14,674 bases of DNA from an uncultured Bacteroidales bacterium (GCA_937886715.1 CAKZZD010000028.1:1-14674), one strand, 5' to 3'. Positions 6,513 through 13,677 are shown, counted from the first letter of the stretch. Numbers and translations: made by a program. The notes: generated by a model from the letters alone, not told the origin.

Positions 6513-8252
6513 CTATTTCTTTATGAATGTCCGACTGCCCACATTCTTTTCGCCCACCACGCGGAGCATATAGACTCCCGCGGGCAACGCTGCAATGTCA
6601 ATCGACATCTCTCCGCCGGCCACTGCAGCCGTCTTCACCATGCGGCCCGTCATGTCGAATATCTGCACTTCCTTCACGTCGCCCTCCGAAACATAATAGA
6701 GGCGGTCGGTGGCTGGGTTGGGGTAAACAGACACTTCTCCCACCAGCGTCTGCACTTCATCGATGCCCACCACGGGACCCGCAGGACCGTCGCTGCCGGC
6801 ATTGGTGATATTGAAGTATAGGTCATCCCACACCATCAGGCCACTGCCGTTGCGACTGACAAGCGTGTTGCCTCCTGCATCTATCACCGTCACTGTGCCG
6901 TTCAGCCCGTCGCCGCCGGCGTCAAGCACCTCGAGACGATATACACCCGCCGTGGCAGGCGACAACACATAGTCCTTCGTCTTGCCGGCATCGGCCTCGC
7001 TGCCGGTGGTCTGGTAATAGTAGCGGCAGTCCGAAAGCCCAGCCAACGAGAACGACACCTCTGTGGGATAGCTGTCATAGCGTATGCGCAGCGTCAAGGG
7101 CCCTTCGGCCGTGTGCACCTCAGCATCGCCATAGCTGATGCTCACAGCGTCGCCACCGGCGGCCACCTCATGACCGCCACTGGTGAAACGGGTGAACAAC
7201 ACATCGACAGTCTCGCCATAGCTCTGGCTCGCAGCGGGCATGTCGTCAATGCTATAGTGCCCCACATGCACGGTGTCCGTACAATAGGGTGCGATGGTCT
7301 TGTTCCGGGTCAGCGGCGTGCCGCCAACACTAAACTTCAGGTTGCTGATGGCATTGCCCGTAGGGTTGACAACGGTCACATAGGGATTCCACTCCAGCGA
7401 GCAGGCCTCCCTACCACTATGGCCATAGGCCAGATAGGCCTTGTCGCCTATGCGGATGGCCTCGCAGGCATTCAGCACCTCCTTGCGGTCTTCACACACG
7501 AAGACCACCACCTCCAAATCGTCCACATTGGGAACTGGCAGGTCGCCGATCTGCTGAGGAATCACGTATGCATATTCTTTCGTGAAGAAGCTCCCGGCAG
7601 TGGTCTGCGGTATGGTGTCACCCCACTGTCCGGTGATCAGGTCGCGCAGGATATGCTTGTGCACATACTGCCCGTTCACCATATTCTCTGGATAGTACGA
7701 CGCGCCACCCGCCTGCATGCCCAGCACATTGTTCTGTATCAGGGCCACATTCAGCATGTTGGTGCCATGAGCGGCATTGCCGGTATAATACACCTCCACC
7801 TTCACCACCATCAGGCGCGTCTGCGGGTCGATGTCCACCGTGGCCGCCACATTGACAGGAGCATCCATGGCCAACACCTCCGAAGCACAGGCATAGGCCT
7901 GACCCGGATCAATATGCACCGAGCCCCCAAAAAAGGCATGCCGGTTCATCGTCGACGAGGGATAGCCACTGACACTGGCCTGCCCGGCCAGCGCATTGCC
8001 CCACTGGGTGGTATAACGTTGGGCAAAAGTACCCTGATGAATGTTGATGGCAAACACTCGCCCCGGAAATGCCGCCACCGTCTGGTCAGTGGCTTTGTGA
8101 CCTAACGGACAGTACTGGCAGTTCACGCCCGTATACTCTTCTATCAAGGCATTCCTCTGCCCTGGCTGAGTCGACACAAAGGTCTGCGCGGTCACGGCAC
8201 TCGCTGTCATCAGCACCGCGCTCAGGAAAACTCCTTTCAACAATTTTTTCAT
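6513..8252 (-). CDS. Omp28-like, thioredoxin-fold exported protein with T9SS sorting tail
   Basis: A 579-residue exported protein. The signal peptide ends near VTAQ (residue 23). The N-terminal domain opens with RNALIEEYTGVNCQYCPLGH, with a CxxC pair at Cys45 and Cys48, the thioredoxin-like signature of Omp28-related outer-membrane proteins. Central beta-rich regions follow. A segment near 440-490 contains GVYRLEVLDAGGDGLNG and a WDDLYFNIT end. From about residue 505 comes a type-A T9SS sorting domain: VSVYPNPATDRLYY, VQIFDMTGRMV, LPAGVYMLRV and a final FIKK. The protein is expected at the cell surface or secreted. The gap to the next gene is about 150 bp, so it may be transcribed separately from the peptidase operon or lead it. 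Its substrate or partner is unknown. Confidence 0.9.
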   Translation of the reverse strand: MKKLLKGVFLSAVLMTASAVTAQTFVSTQPGQRNALIEEYTGVNCQYCPLGHKATDQTVAAFPGRVFAINIHQGTFAQRYTTQWGNALAGQASVSGYPSSTMNRHAFFGGSVHIDPGQAYACASEVLAMDAPVNVAATVDIDPQTRLMVVKVEVYYTGNAAHGTNMLNVALIQNNVLGMQAGGASYYPENMVNGQYVHKHILRDLITGQWGDTIPQTTAGSFFTKEYAYVIPQQIGDLPVPNVDDLEVVVFVCEDRKEVLNACEAIRIGDKAYLAYGHSGREACSLEWNPYVTVVNPTGNAISNLKFSVGGTPLTRNKTIAPYCTDTVHVGHYSIDDMPAASQSYGETVDVLFTRFTSGGHEVAAGGDAVSISYGDAEVHTAEGPLTLRIRYDSYPTEVSFSLAGLSDCRYYYQTTGSEADAGKTKDYVLSPATAGVYRLEVLDAGGDGLNGTVTVIDAGGNTLVSRNGSGLMVWDDLYFNITNAGSDGPAGPVVGIDEVQTLVGEVSVYPNPATDRLYYVSEGDVKEVQIFDMTGRMVKTAAVAGGEMSIDIAALPAGVYMLRVVGEKNVGSRTFIKK

Positions 8253-8399
8253 TTCGTGGTCTTATTCATTTTTTCAAAACCCATTTCTGGATAGTTGATA
8301 ATATATAAATACGTAAAAAACATGAGAATCACTACAGCCCAACACAAAAAAAACCGCCACCCACACATCATCCACCTAATTTTCTGATATTTACAATAT

Positions 8400-8433
8400 A
8401 AAAAAAGGACTCCCGGCTGAAAGCCGGGAATCC
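8400..8433 (-). terminator. Intrinsic terminator of rpsO
   Basis: CCCGGCT (8412-8418), a 3-nt loop, and AGCCGGG (8422-8428) form a perfect 7-bp stem, with an outer GGA/TCC extension. Read on the minus strand it is followed by a run of T residues (complement of the A-run at 8400-8406). It lies 27-60 bp after the rpsO stop codon. Confidence 0.9.
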
Positions 8434-8460
8434 CAACCATAACCAAATAAATATGAAAAA

Positions 8461-8730
8461 CTATTTTCTGAGGTTAAGCTTCTTGATGATGGCACGGTAG
8501 CGTTCGATATCCTCTTTCTTCAGATAGTCGAGCATCTTGCGACGCTTGCCAACGAGCCCCACCAAGGCACGTTCGGACACCTGGTCCTTTTTGTTCTTCT
8601 TCATCAGCTCGGTCAAGTTCTGGATGCGATAAGTGAACAACGCAATCTGTCCTTCAGCCGAACCAGTGTCATTTGCACTTTTTGCATACTGTGCAAAGAT
8701 CTCTTCTTTTTTCTCTTTTGTCAGATACAT
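8461..8730 (-). CDS. rpsO: 30S ribosomal protein S15
   Basis: An 89-residue protein, the usual length for bacterial S15. It contains the conserved TGSAEGQIALFTYRIQNLTE segment, the QVSERALVGLVGKRRKMLDYLKKED region and the basic C-terminus ending KKLNLRK. It binds 16S rRNA in the small subunit platform and is essential in most bacteria. It is a single-gene unit here, with its own promoter about 50-80 bp upstream of the start and a terminator downstream. It is the one clear housekeeping landmark in the window and separates the exported-protein cluster from the repeat-rich accessory region. Confidence 0.98.
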   Translation of the reverse strand: MYLTKEKKEEIFAQYAKSANDTGSAEGQIALFTYRIQNLTELMKKNKKDQVSERALVGLVGKRRKMLDYLKKEDIERYRAIIKKLNLRK

Positions 8731-8779
8731 AATCAGTTACGTTTATTTCAATCAATTATTGTTGTCTTCTTTTCAGCCG

Positions 8780-8811
8780 CAAAAATACACATATTCCTCA
8801 TTCTGACCAAA
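8780..8811 (-). promoter_or_regulatory. Bacteroidota-type promoter of rpsO
   Basis: On the minus strand TTTG (complement of 8808-8811) is followed after 20 nt by TATTTTTG (complement of 8780-8787). This matches the Bacteroidota consensus TTTG-N19/20-TAnnTTTG. The start codon lies about 50 nt downstream. Confidence 0.8.
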
Positions 8812-9080
8812 CAAAAGTTGAATTTTTCCATATTTTAACTTTTATTATGAAAGTTCAAGGTGCAAATTCGACAATTTTCATGTCGAAAAATCACAAGAAT
8901 GTCTATTATGCCAGAAAGCAGACAGTTCTTTGTCCGGCATTCTTCAACCCCGATCATCTTCACACTCCCCCTCGTAACTCAAATACTCCGCTCGGCCTTG
9001 GTCACTCGTTCCGTAGAAGTATTTCTAAATTCACGACAAATTAATGGCCAATTAACGGAAATCAATGTTAAGCCCTAAGC
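8812..9080. other. Gene-free AT-rich stretch upstream of rpsO
   Basis: About 270 bp between the rpsO promoter and the direct repeat. Short open frames exist on the plus strand from 8847 and 8860, but they overlap each other, show no recognisable protein and look accidental. Complementary segments AAGAATG (8895-8901) with CATTCTT (8938-8944) and, alternatively, ATGCC (8908-8912) with GGCAT (8936-8940) could form competing weak hairpins. Nothing else is supported. Confidence 0.4.
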
Positions 9081-9191
9081 CCAATTATCGTCCTTTTCGC
9101 CTTTTCCGAAGTTTTCGCAATCCCTATCATTTTCGCAAACAAAAACATCCCTGTATTCCATGGTCGCCCATGAAAGATTTTCTAGTAGATT
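9081..9191. repeat. Direct repeat copy A beyond the 3' end of the ATPase gene
   Basis: This stretch matches 10760-10868 in the same orientation with roughly ten differences. It shares the cores TTTTCGCAATCCCTATCATT and CATCCCTGTATTCC and the segment CCCATGAAAGATTTTC. Weaker similarity (TTAGCGTTA...GTCA) continues to about 9238. The two copies bracket the ATPase pseudogene, suggesting it arrived or duplicated as a cassette or has recombined through the repeats. A perfect 10-bp palindrome TCAACGTTGA lies at 9236-9245, just outside. Confidence 0.85.
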
Positions 9192-9257
9192 TTCGAAAGA
9201 TTTTAAGCGAAGCGACCCCATCGTTAGCGTTAAGGTCAACGTTGAAAAAGTTCATCG

Positions 9258-10599
9258 TCACAGGAACATCGTCATCACCACTGGCAGCAGCGTGGTAGCC
9301 CCGTCCCGCCTGTAGTCCTTCGTGTATATCAAATACCGCTCTCCGACCCTGCTGGAGAACTTCTCGCAGAAAGCATCCAGCGACGCATGGCTCTTATAGC
9401 CCGACGACTTCACTTCTATCGGCCACAGCTTGGCACCCCTCGACAGCAGGAAGTCCACCTCATGGTTGTGTTTCCCGCTCTCCGTGGGCCACATGTGGTA
9501 GAAAAGCCTGTTCCCGGCAGCCGTCAGCACCTGCGCCACAACGTTCTCATACACATACCCCAGGTCCGCAGGCAACTTGTCGTTCAGCAATTTCTGGTAT
9601 ATCACATTCTCCGTCACATCCTTGTCCCAGAAAGCCAGTGTCACAAACAGCCCCGTGTCGTTCAGGAACATCTTATATTTCCCCATATCCTCATGCAGCG
9701 AAAGACCCACATTCGGATCGTCGGCATGGTGCGAAAAGACCACCACCCTCGAGTCCTCCATGTCCTGCAGCAACTCCTCAACCCTGTCCTGCTTCCCTTG
9801 ATCTATCACACTTGAGACCTGGTATCGCGAGGCATTCTTGTTCAACTGCCCCGGTATGGCATTAAACATCCTCGTCGCCTTGCCCGTGGGGTCGATCTTG
9901 CGGAAATCATCGGCATACAACTCGATAATCTCGCGTTTCACATTGTCCACCGCACTCAGGTTGTTTGTCTCAAGATACGCATCCACCGCCTGAGGCATTC
10001 CCCCTACCATCATATACAGACGGAAGTCCCGCAGAAGCTTACGCATCACCCCATCGCCCAACGGACGCCTTGCTTCGTATGCCTCACGCAGCATGCCAAC
10101 CGACACCTCGTCGCCCAGAGCCCATCGGAACTCCTCATAATCCATCGGGTGCAACTCAAGGCGAGTCTCTTCACTCGGTATTCGGATGTTTTTCGTGTTC
10201 TTCTTGATGGAAATCAGCGACCCCGTCTCGATGTAGTTCATAGCGGTGGTCCTTCACCAGTTTCCTTATAGCTTGACGGGCCTGCGGACAATGCTGCACC
10301 TCGTCGAAGATTATCACCGATTTGCGGGGAGTAAGCCGCGTGTTGTAGTGATACTGGAGTTGAAAAAGCAGACTGTCCAGATCCGAGATGTCCTCAAACA
10401 AGTCCCTCACCTCCTGGGCTGCCTCCGTGAAGTCTATCAGAATATACGACTCATACTCCCTCTTGGCAAACTCTTCCGCCAAGGTCGATTTGCCTACACG
10501 TCTGGCACCTTTTATCAGAAGTGCGGTCTTTCCATCGCGCTCCTGTTTCCATGACAACATCTTCTCATACAGCTTTCGCCTGAATATTCTTTCAGCCAT
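9258..10599 (-). pseudogene. AAA ATPase with DUF4143 C-terminal domain, broken by a +1 frameshift
   Basis: The N-terminal part (start 10599) carries Walker A GARRVGKST at residues 31-39 and Walker B IIFDE at 96-100, then VQHCPQARQAIRKLVKDHRY to residue 120. There the frame breaks. The downstream frame (from 10241) continues with YIETGSLISIKKNTKNI, the expected next segment, and ends with the DUF4143 nuclease-like domain, including HEVDFLLSRG...WPIEVKSSGY. An extra base in the TT pair at 10237-10238 explains the break: removing one restores RYDYIETGSL and a 446-residue protein, the normal family length. The shifted N-terminal frame stops at 10171. Such ATPases are common accessory genes in Bacteroidota and their substrates are poorly known. 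A sequencing error is the main alternative to real inactivation. It has its own promoter and flanking direct repeats. Confidence 0.88.
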
Positions 10600-10620
10600 A
10601 ACATATCAGTTTTGATGCTG

Positions 10621-10651
10621 CAAAATTACTGGTTTTGCCGAAATCCTCAAA
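10621..10651 (-). promoter_or_regulatory. Bacteroidota-type promoter of the ATPase gene
   Basis: On the minus strand TTTG (complement of 10648-10651) is followed after 19 nt by TAATTTTG (complement of 10621-10628), an exact match to TTTG-N19-TAnnTTTG. The -7 element ends about 21 nt before the ATG at 10599, implying a very short leader. Confidence 0.8.
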
Positions 10652-10759
10652 ATTTATATTATTAAATATGCCGAATACCTCACAAATTAATGCGCAGAAA
10701 GCTAAAACCTCATTATTATAAATGTATATTCCGTCCATTTCCTCACAATTCTTCGCAAT

Positions 10760-10868
10760 GACAATTTTTCCCTTTTCGCCCTTTCCGCAGTTTTCGCAAT
10801 CCCTATCATTTTCGCAACCCAAACCATCCCTGTATTCCGTGGTCACCCATGAAAGATTTTCGAATAGA
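10760..10868. repeat. Direct repeat copy B upstream of the ATPase gene
   Basis: The partner of copy A at 9081-9191, about 90 percent identical by eye over about 105 bp. It lies roughly 110 bp upstream of the ATPase promoter. A short open frame crosses it but overlaps the ATPase start and has no counterpart frame in copy A, so the repeat is probably noncoding. Confidence 0.85.
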
Positions 10869-10892
10869 TTATTATATAATTTATGATGACAC

Positions 10893-11162
10893 TCAACCGG
10901 TTAGCGTTATAGTCACCCCCCTAATAGCTGCGCGAACCCCATTCACCAGCATACTCGGGAGGAACCGCAGCGAGTCCAGCGGGAAGATCCTCGCGTGGCC
11001 CAACAGGTCACCCACACGGCGACCGAAGGAGACGCACTTCCTTACCACATACGGGTACTTCTCGAAATACGAATGGTCCCTGTTATGCCCGAACTGACGG
11101 AACAGCGAGTACAGAGCCAAGTTTGCTTGAGCTATGCCGTGGCGTAGCAGACTCGACGTCAG
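10893..11162 (-). pseudogene. Unrecognised coding remnant fused to a 57-bp repeat
   Basis: A stop-to-stop open frame of about 90 codons without an ATG start; TTG at 11120 is the only early alternative start. It reads SLFRQFGHNRDHSYFEKYPYV, then VSFGRRVGDLLGHARIFPLD and SLRFLPSMLVNGVRAAIRG. The composition (aromatic and Arg-rich, amphipathic) looks like the C-terminal tail of a longer protein, not chance sequence. Its first ~17 codons lie in the 57-bp repeat, which occurs again at 13621 without this frame following, so the original 5' end appears to have been replaced by the repeat. I do not recognise the family. Confidence 0.4.
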
Positions 11163-11168
11163 TCAACC
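11112..11168. repeat. 57-bp perfect repeat, copy 1
   Basis: Identical over all 57 bp to 13621-13677, same orientation. It begins CAGAGCCAAGTTTGCTTGAG and ends GACGTCAGTCAACC. On the plus strand CTATGCC and GGCGTAG form a 7-bp stem with a 2-nt loop (one G-T pair), and CAAG/CTTG form a 4-bp stem. Its right end merges into the 7-bp repeat array. Confidence 0.97.
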
Positions 11169-11230
11169 GTGAACCATGAACCATGAACCGTGAACCAGAA
11201 TTGCCATTCACCGTGAACCAGGATGAACCT
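11163..11230. repeat. 7-bp array 1 at the 3' end of the four-helix-bundle gene
   Basis: Degenerate heptamers GAACCAT, GAACCGT and variants (GGTTCAY in gene sense), including the interposed motif GAACCAGAATTGCC. The array overlaps the end of the gene at 11208-11699 and supplies its last residues and TGA stop. It runs into the 57-bp repeat on the left. Confidence 0.9.
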
Positions 11231-11699
11231 TCTGATTCATCGTCTTCACAATTGAAGTAAGCACCTTCAATATCCTTGTCAGGTCTGTATTAAGTGATTC
11301 GAACTGAGATTCGTTAATGTAGCCATTGTCATGCAAAAGGTTCATCCAGTAGTCCGTCTCATCCGCTTCTTTATAAGCAATACTCATCTTGCTCAGAAAG
11401 TCCGCATCACTCTGTGCATGTTTACTCTCCCTCACGTTTGCCCCCACCGACGTCCCGCTCCTATAAATCTGCTTCGCCATCACGAACTCCTTATACTCCG
11501 CATCCTCGGTCAGCCATTGGAACAGCCTCGTAATCCTACATCCAAAATCGTAGCTGAGTTCATGTATCCCAGCCTTCTGCTTCTCTTCATCCGTCATCAG
11601 AGGAGCCAAACAACCCCGTTTACGTTTATAGGAAACAGCAGAATCACTGCCCTTCTTCCAACTCTTCTTGTATCCTTTCTGTTCCATAAAAATAATCAT
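11208..11699 (-). CDS. Four-helix-bundle protein (S23/IVP type)
   Basis: A 163-residue protein with the four-helix-bundle family core at residues 77-125: the motifs YRSGTSVGANVRESKHAQS, DFLSKMSIAYKEADETDYW and LLHDNGY. Family members are usually 115-125 residues. They were first described from intervening sequences in 23S rRNA genes, and related Avd proteins assist diversity-generating retroelements; I see neither rRNA nor a reverse transcriptase here. The extra N-terminal ~45 residues are basic then acidic and not family-typical. The ATG at 11699 lies in a 7-bp array, with an alternative start MEQ at 11687 just outside it. The C-terminal VHPGSR and stop come from another 7-bp array. The molecular role is unknown; nucleic-acid binding is plausible from the family. 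Confidence 0.88.
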   Translation of the reverse strand: MIIFMEQKGYKKSWKKGSDSAVSYKRKRGCLAPLMTDEEKQKAGIHELSYDFGCRITRLFQWLTEDAEYKEFVMAKQIYRSGTSVGANVRESKHAQSDADFLSKMSIAYKEADETDYWMNLLHDNGYINESQFESLNTDLTRILKVLTSIVKTMNQKVHPGSR

Positions 11700-11806
11700 T
11701 AACCATTAATCATGAACCCTGAACCATTAATCATGAACCGTTCATCATGAACCAGAATTGCCATGAACCCTGAACCATGAACCATTAATCGTGAACCAGA
11801 ATTATT
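11697..11806. repeat. 7-bp array 2 between four-helix-bundle and DUF4062 genes
   Basis: About fifteen heptamers with variants TGAACCA, TTAATCA, TGAACCC, TGAACCG, TTCATCA and one GAACCAGAATTGCC insertion. It fills the gap from about 20 bp after the DUF4062 gene stop to the four-helix-bundle start codon. Several in-array ATG triplets arise on the minus strand. No promoter of the Bacteroidota form is visible. Confidence 0.92.
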
Positions 11807-11827
11807 CCATTTCAGTATCATAATCTT

Positions 11828-13360
11828 TTATTCTTTTTCCAGCAAAGCCTTCCCCAACTCTGTCAGATAATACTTCTGCGTTGGGCTCTTCGGAGAGTCT
11901 GGTTGTGTCATAGCCACCAACCCACTCTTTATGAGGGTATCTATTACAGTCGTCTTAAAATACGTTGCATCCTTCAAACCGCAAAAATGTCTCATTTCCT
12001 TTGCCGACATCGGATTAATCATCTTTCTCAGCAAATCACAAATCACAGGAACACTTGACGACAACTTGACGACTACTTGATGACTACTTAGTGAGTGCTT
12101 AGTGACTGCTTGGTTACTTACTTGGTTACTTGCTATCCCGTCTTCCGTTCCATCCACTTCCTTCCTCCACATCACCACCGTGAAATTCTCATCCTGACGG
12201 AACTCTGGCTTACGCAAGCCAAGTTCAACACACCTGTCTATCACATCATTCGTACCCGTGCCCACCTGCTCGATATATCCTGCCAGATACACAGGATTCG
12301 CCAACAACGGATTCACCGGTAGCGAAGCATGCTCACCAGCCAGTTTTTCCACCGTCATCCCCTTAGGCAACCGCCCGGGATTCCACACCTCCAGCCTGTC
12401 CTTGAACAGCATCACCTGCACACTCCCCGTGCTCATATAATCGCGATGTATCACGGCATTCACGACACTCTCAGTCACCGCCTGCAACGGCAGTTCATAA
12501 GACACATCTACCTGTGCCGATTGCGTCCTTTCTCCCACCCTGGCATCGATGTGCGACATCACGAAAGCCACCGCCTGGTCCACCACTTCAAACACACTCC
12601 CGCCATAAATCTGCTGGCTCGCCAGCGGTTTCTGCACCTTTGTACCGTAAAACTGCACACACTTCACCGTTGATGACACGAACCACTTCTGCGGATCCTT
12701 CGCAAAGAGCAGGAGCGCAGCATTGGTCACCCTGCCGTCATCCGAAATCAAATGCAGACTATTCAGTATCCTGTGCACATTCTCATCGCTGTATGTCAGC
12801 GGGAAATTTCTTTTCTCCCTCGCCATACCCGTCCACCACCTGATTTTCTCCTTGTCCAGGTCATCGATGGTCGCATTCATATTCAGGGCAGCGTCGAACG
12901 GGCCATAGTGGAGATACCCCCTCAGCACCAGGTAATGCACCAAGGCAGCATACACCCCGCTCTTCAGCTCCTCTATTGACCCGAACATATTCCGCACCAC
13001 ATCCTGCTCCGCCTTCCTTATCAGAGCCTTCTCCTTCGGGTGCCTGTCGTCCGCCCGCTTAATCAGTACAATTCTGTACTTATGATTCTCCGTAGCGCAG
13101 TCATATTCCCGCTCCGTAGGCGACACACCCGCAGCATCCTCATAGCCATAGTCCACCCCGAAGAGGCCCAGATACACATCCGTCTCTGCCACCTCCGTCA
13201 AGTATGCCTGCTGAGCAGACACATCCTTCGCGGGCAACTCCTCGAACAGGAACGGCTCGAAGAACCGCCCCATCACCGCATCCTGCCGGATATACGCCGC
13301 TATCTCCCGGCGCTCCGCCTCAAACTCCCGCTGCACGCTGCTTATAAATAGTTTCACCAT
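11828..13360 (-). CDS. DUF4062 - HATPase (COG2865-like) - winged-helix protein
   Basis: A 510-residue protein. Residues about 3-85 are a DUF4062 domain (KLFISSVQREFEAERREI opening, VYLGLFGVDYG strand). Residues about 160-400 resemble the ATP-binding half of COG2865-type predicted regulators, with the GHKL N-box-like E297-N301 and HRDY at 305-308, NPGRLP at 327-332 and the GYIEQVGTGT segment near 361. The nucleic-acid-binding AlbA domain usual at the N-terminus of COG2865 proteins is absent, and DUF4062 occupies its place. Residues about 402-437 are a Ser/Gln/Val-rich linker encoded by 11-bp tandem repeats. Residues about 440-510 look like a winged helix (MSAKEMRHFCGLKDATYFKT, LVAMTQPD). A stress or defence regulator is plausible but unproven. 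The start follows a palindrome about 33 bp upstream. Confidence 0.82.
   Translation of the reverse strand: MVKLFISSVQREFEAERREIAAYIRQDAVMGRFFEPFLFEELPAKDVSAQQAYLTEVAETDVYLGLFGVDYGYEDAAGVSPTEREYDCATENHKYRIVLIKRADDRHPKEKALIRKAEQDVVRNMFGSIEELKSGVYAALVHYLVLRGYLHYGPFDAALNMNATIDDLDKEKIRWWTGMAREKRNFPLTYSDENVHRILNSLHLISDDGRVTNAALLLFAKDPQKWFVSSTVKCVQFYGTKVQKPLASQQIYGGSVFEVVDQAVAFVMSHIDARVGERTQSAQVDVSYELPLQAVTESVVNAVIHRDYMSTGSVQVMLFKDRLEVWNPGRLPKGMTVEKLAGEHASLPVNPLLANPVYLAGYIEQVGTGTNDVIDRCVELGLRKPEFRQDENFTVVMWRKEVDGTEDGIASNQVSNQAVTKHSLSSHQVVVKLSSSVPVICDLLRKMINPMSAKEMRHFCGLKDATYFKTTVIDTLIKSGLVAMTQPDSPKSPTQKYYLTELGKALLEKE
12057..12134. repeat. 11-bp tandem repeat inside the DUF4062 gene linker
   Basis: Seven degenerate units: GACGACAACTT, GACGACTACTT, GATGACTACTT, AGTGAGTGCTT, AGTGACTGCTT, a 12-nt GGTTACTTACTT and GGTTACTTGCT. 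They encode the linker between the ATPase-like region and the winged helix (SNQVSNQ...HQVVVKLSS). The unit is not a multiple of 3, so frames rotate along the array. Confidence 0.85.
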
Positions 13361-13392
13361 AATGGTCTAAATCATATCTTGATTATTCCACC

Positions 13393-13411
13393 TGTCAAGC
13401 ATTCCTTGACA
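13393..13411. promoter_or_regulatory. Perfect inverted repeat upstream of the DUF4062 gene
   Basis: TGTCAAG (13393-13399), 5-nt spacer, CTTGACA (13405-13411), about 33-51 bp before the ATG at 13360. The position fits an operator or a leader hairpin. No matching promoter could be assigned, so the role is a guess. Confidence 0.45.
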
Positions 13412-13448
13412 ACTGTCATTGCTTGTTATTGTTAATGCAAAAAACTAT

Positions 13449-13483
13449 TCTGTGTTATCTGTGCTATCTGTGTTATCTGTGTG
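13449..13483. repeat. 9-bp tandem repeat, about 4 units
   Basis: TCTGTGTTA, TCTGTGCTA, TCTGTGTTA and a partial TCTGTGTG follow each other without gaps, immediately before 7-bp array 3. Confidence 0.9.
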
Positions 13484-13600
13484 ACCATGAACCCTGAACC
13501 GTTCATCATGAACCAGCATTAGACCATTCACCATGAACCATTAATCGTGAACCATGAACCATTAATCGTGAACCATGAACCATTAATCGTGAACCATTAA
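13482..13600. repeat. 7-bp array 3 with a 21-bp higher-order unit
   Basis: Degenerate heptamers as in arrays 1 and 2. At 13532-13594 three perfect copies of a 21-bp unit (three heptamers: CATGAAC CATTAAT CGTGAAC) follow head to tail, showing recent expansion above the 7-bp level. Confidence 0.92.
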
Positions 13601-13620
13601 GTCTGCGGTTGAGCCATGAG

Positions 13621-13677
13621 CAGAGCCAAGTTTGCTTGAGCTATGCCGTGGCGTAGCAGACTCGACGTCAGTCAACC
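13621..13677. repeat. 57-bp perfect repeat, copy 2
   Basis: Identical to 11112-11168. Here both sides are 7-bp arrays, and the coding remnant that follows copy 1 is absent. Its identity contrasts with the degeneracy of the neighbouring arrays, pointing to recent duplication, gene conversion or selection. Confidence 0.97.

Noticed and set aside
8249..8446. Minus-strand open frame of 65 codons before the Omp28-like gene
   Set aside because: It spans the rpsO terminator and the leader of the Omp28-like gene, has no homology I recognise, and is likely accidental.
8847..9078. Two overlapping plus-strand small open frames
   Set aside because: They overlap in different frames, lie in AT-rich intergenic DNA, have no recognised domains, and all neighbours read the other way.
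10235..10245. Programmed frameshift in the ATPase gene
   Set aside because: There is no slippery sequence or obvious stimulatory structure, and one extra base fully explains the break.
10592..10846. Small minus-strand gene upstream of the ATPase (84 codons)
   Set aside because: It overlaps the ATPase start and its promoter. Most of it is the direct repeat, which in the other copy has no equivalent frame.
11208..11699. Diversity-generating retroelement (Avd-like four-helix bundle)
   Set aside because: No reverse transcriptase, template/variable repeat pair or variable target gene is present, so the similarity is at family level only.
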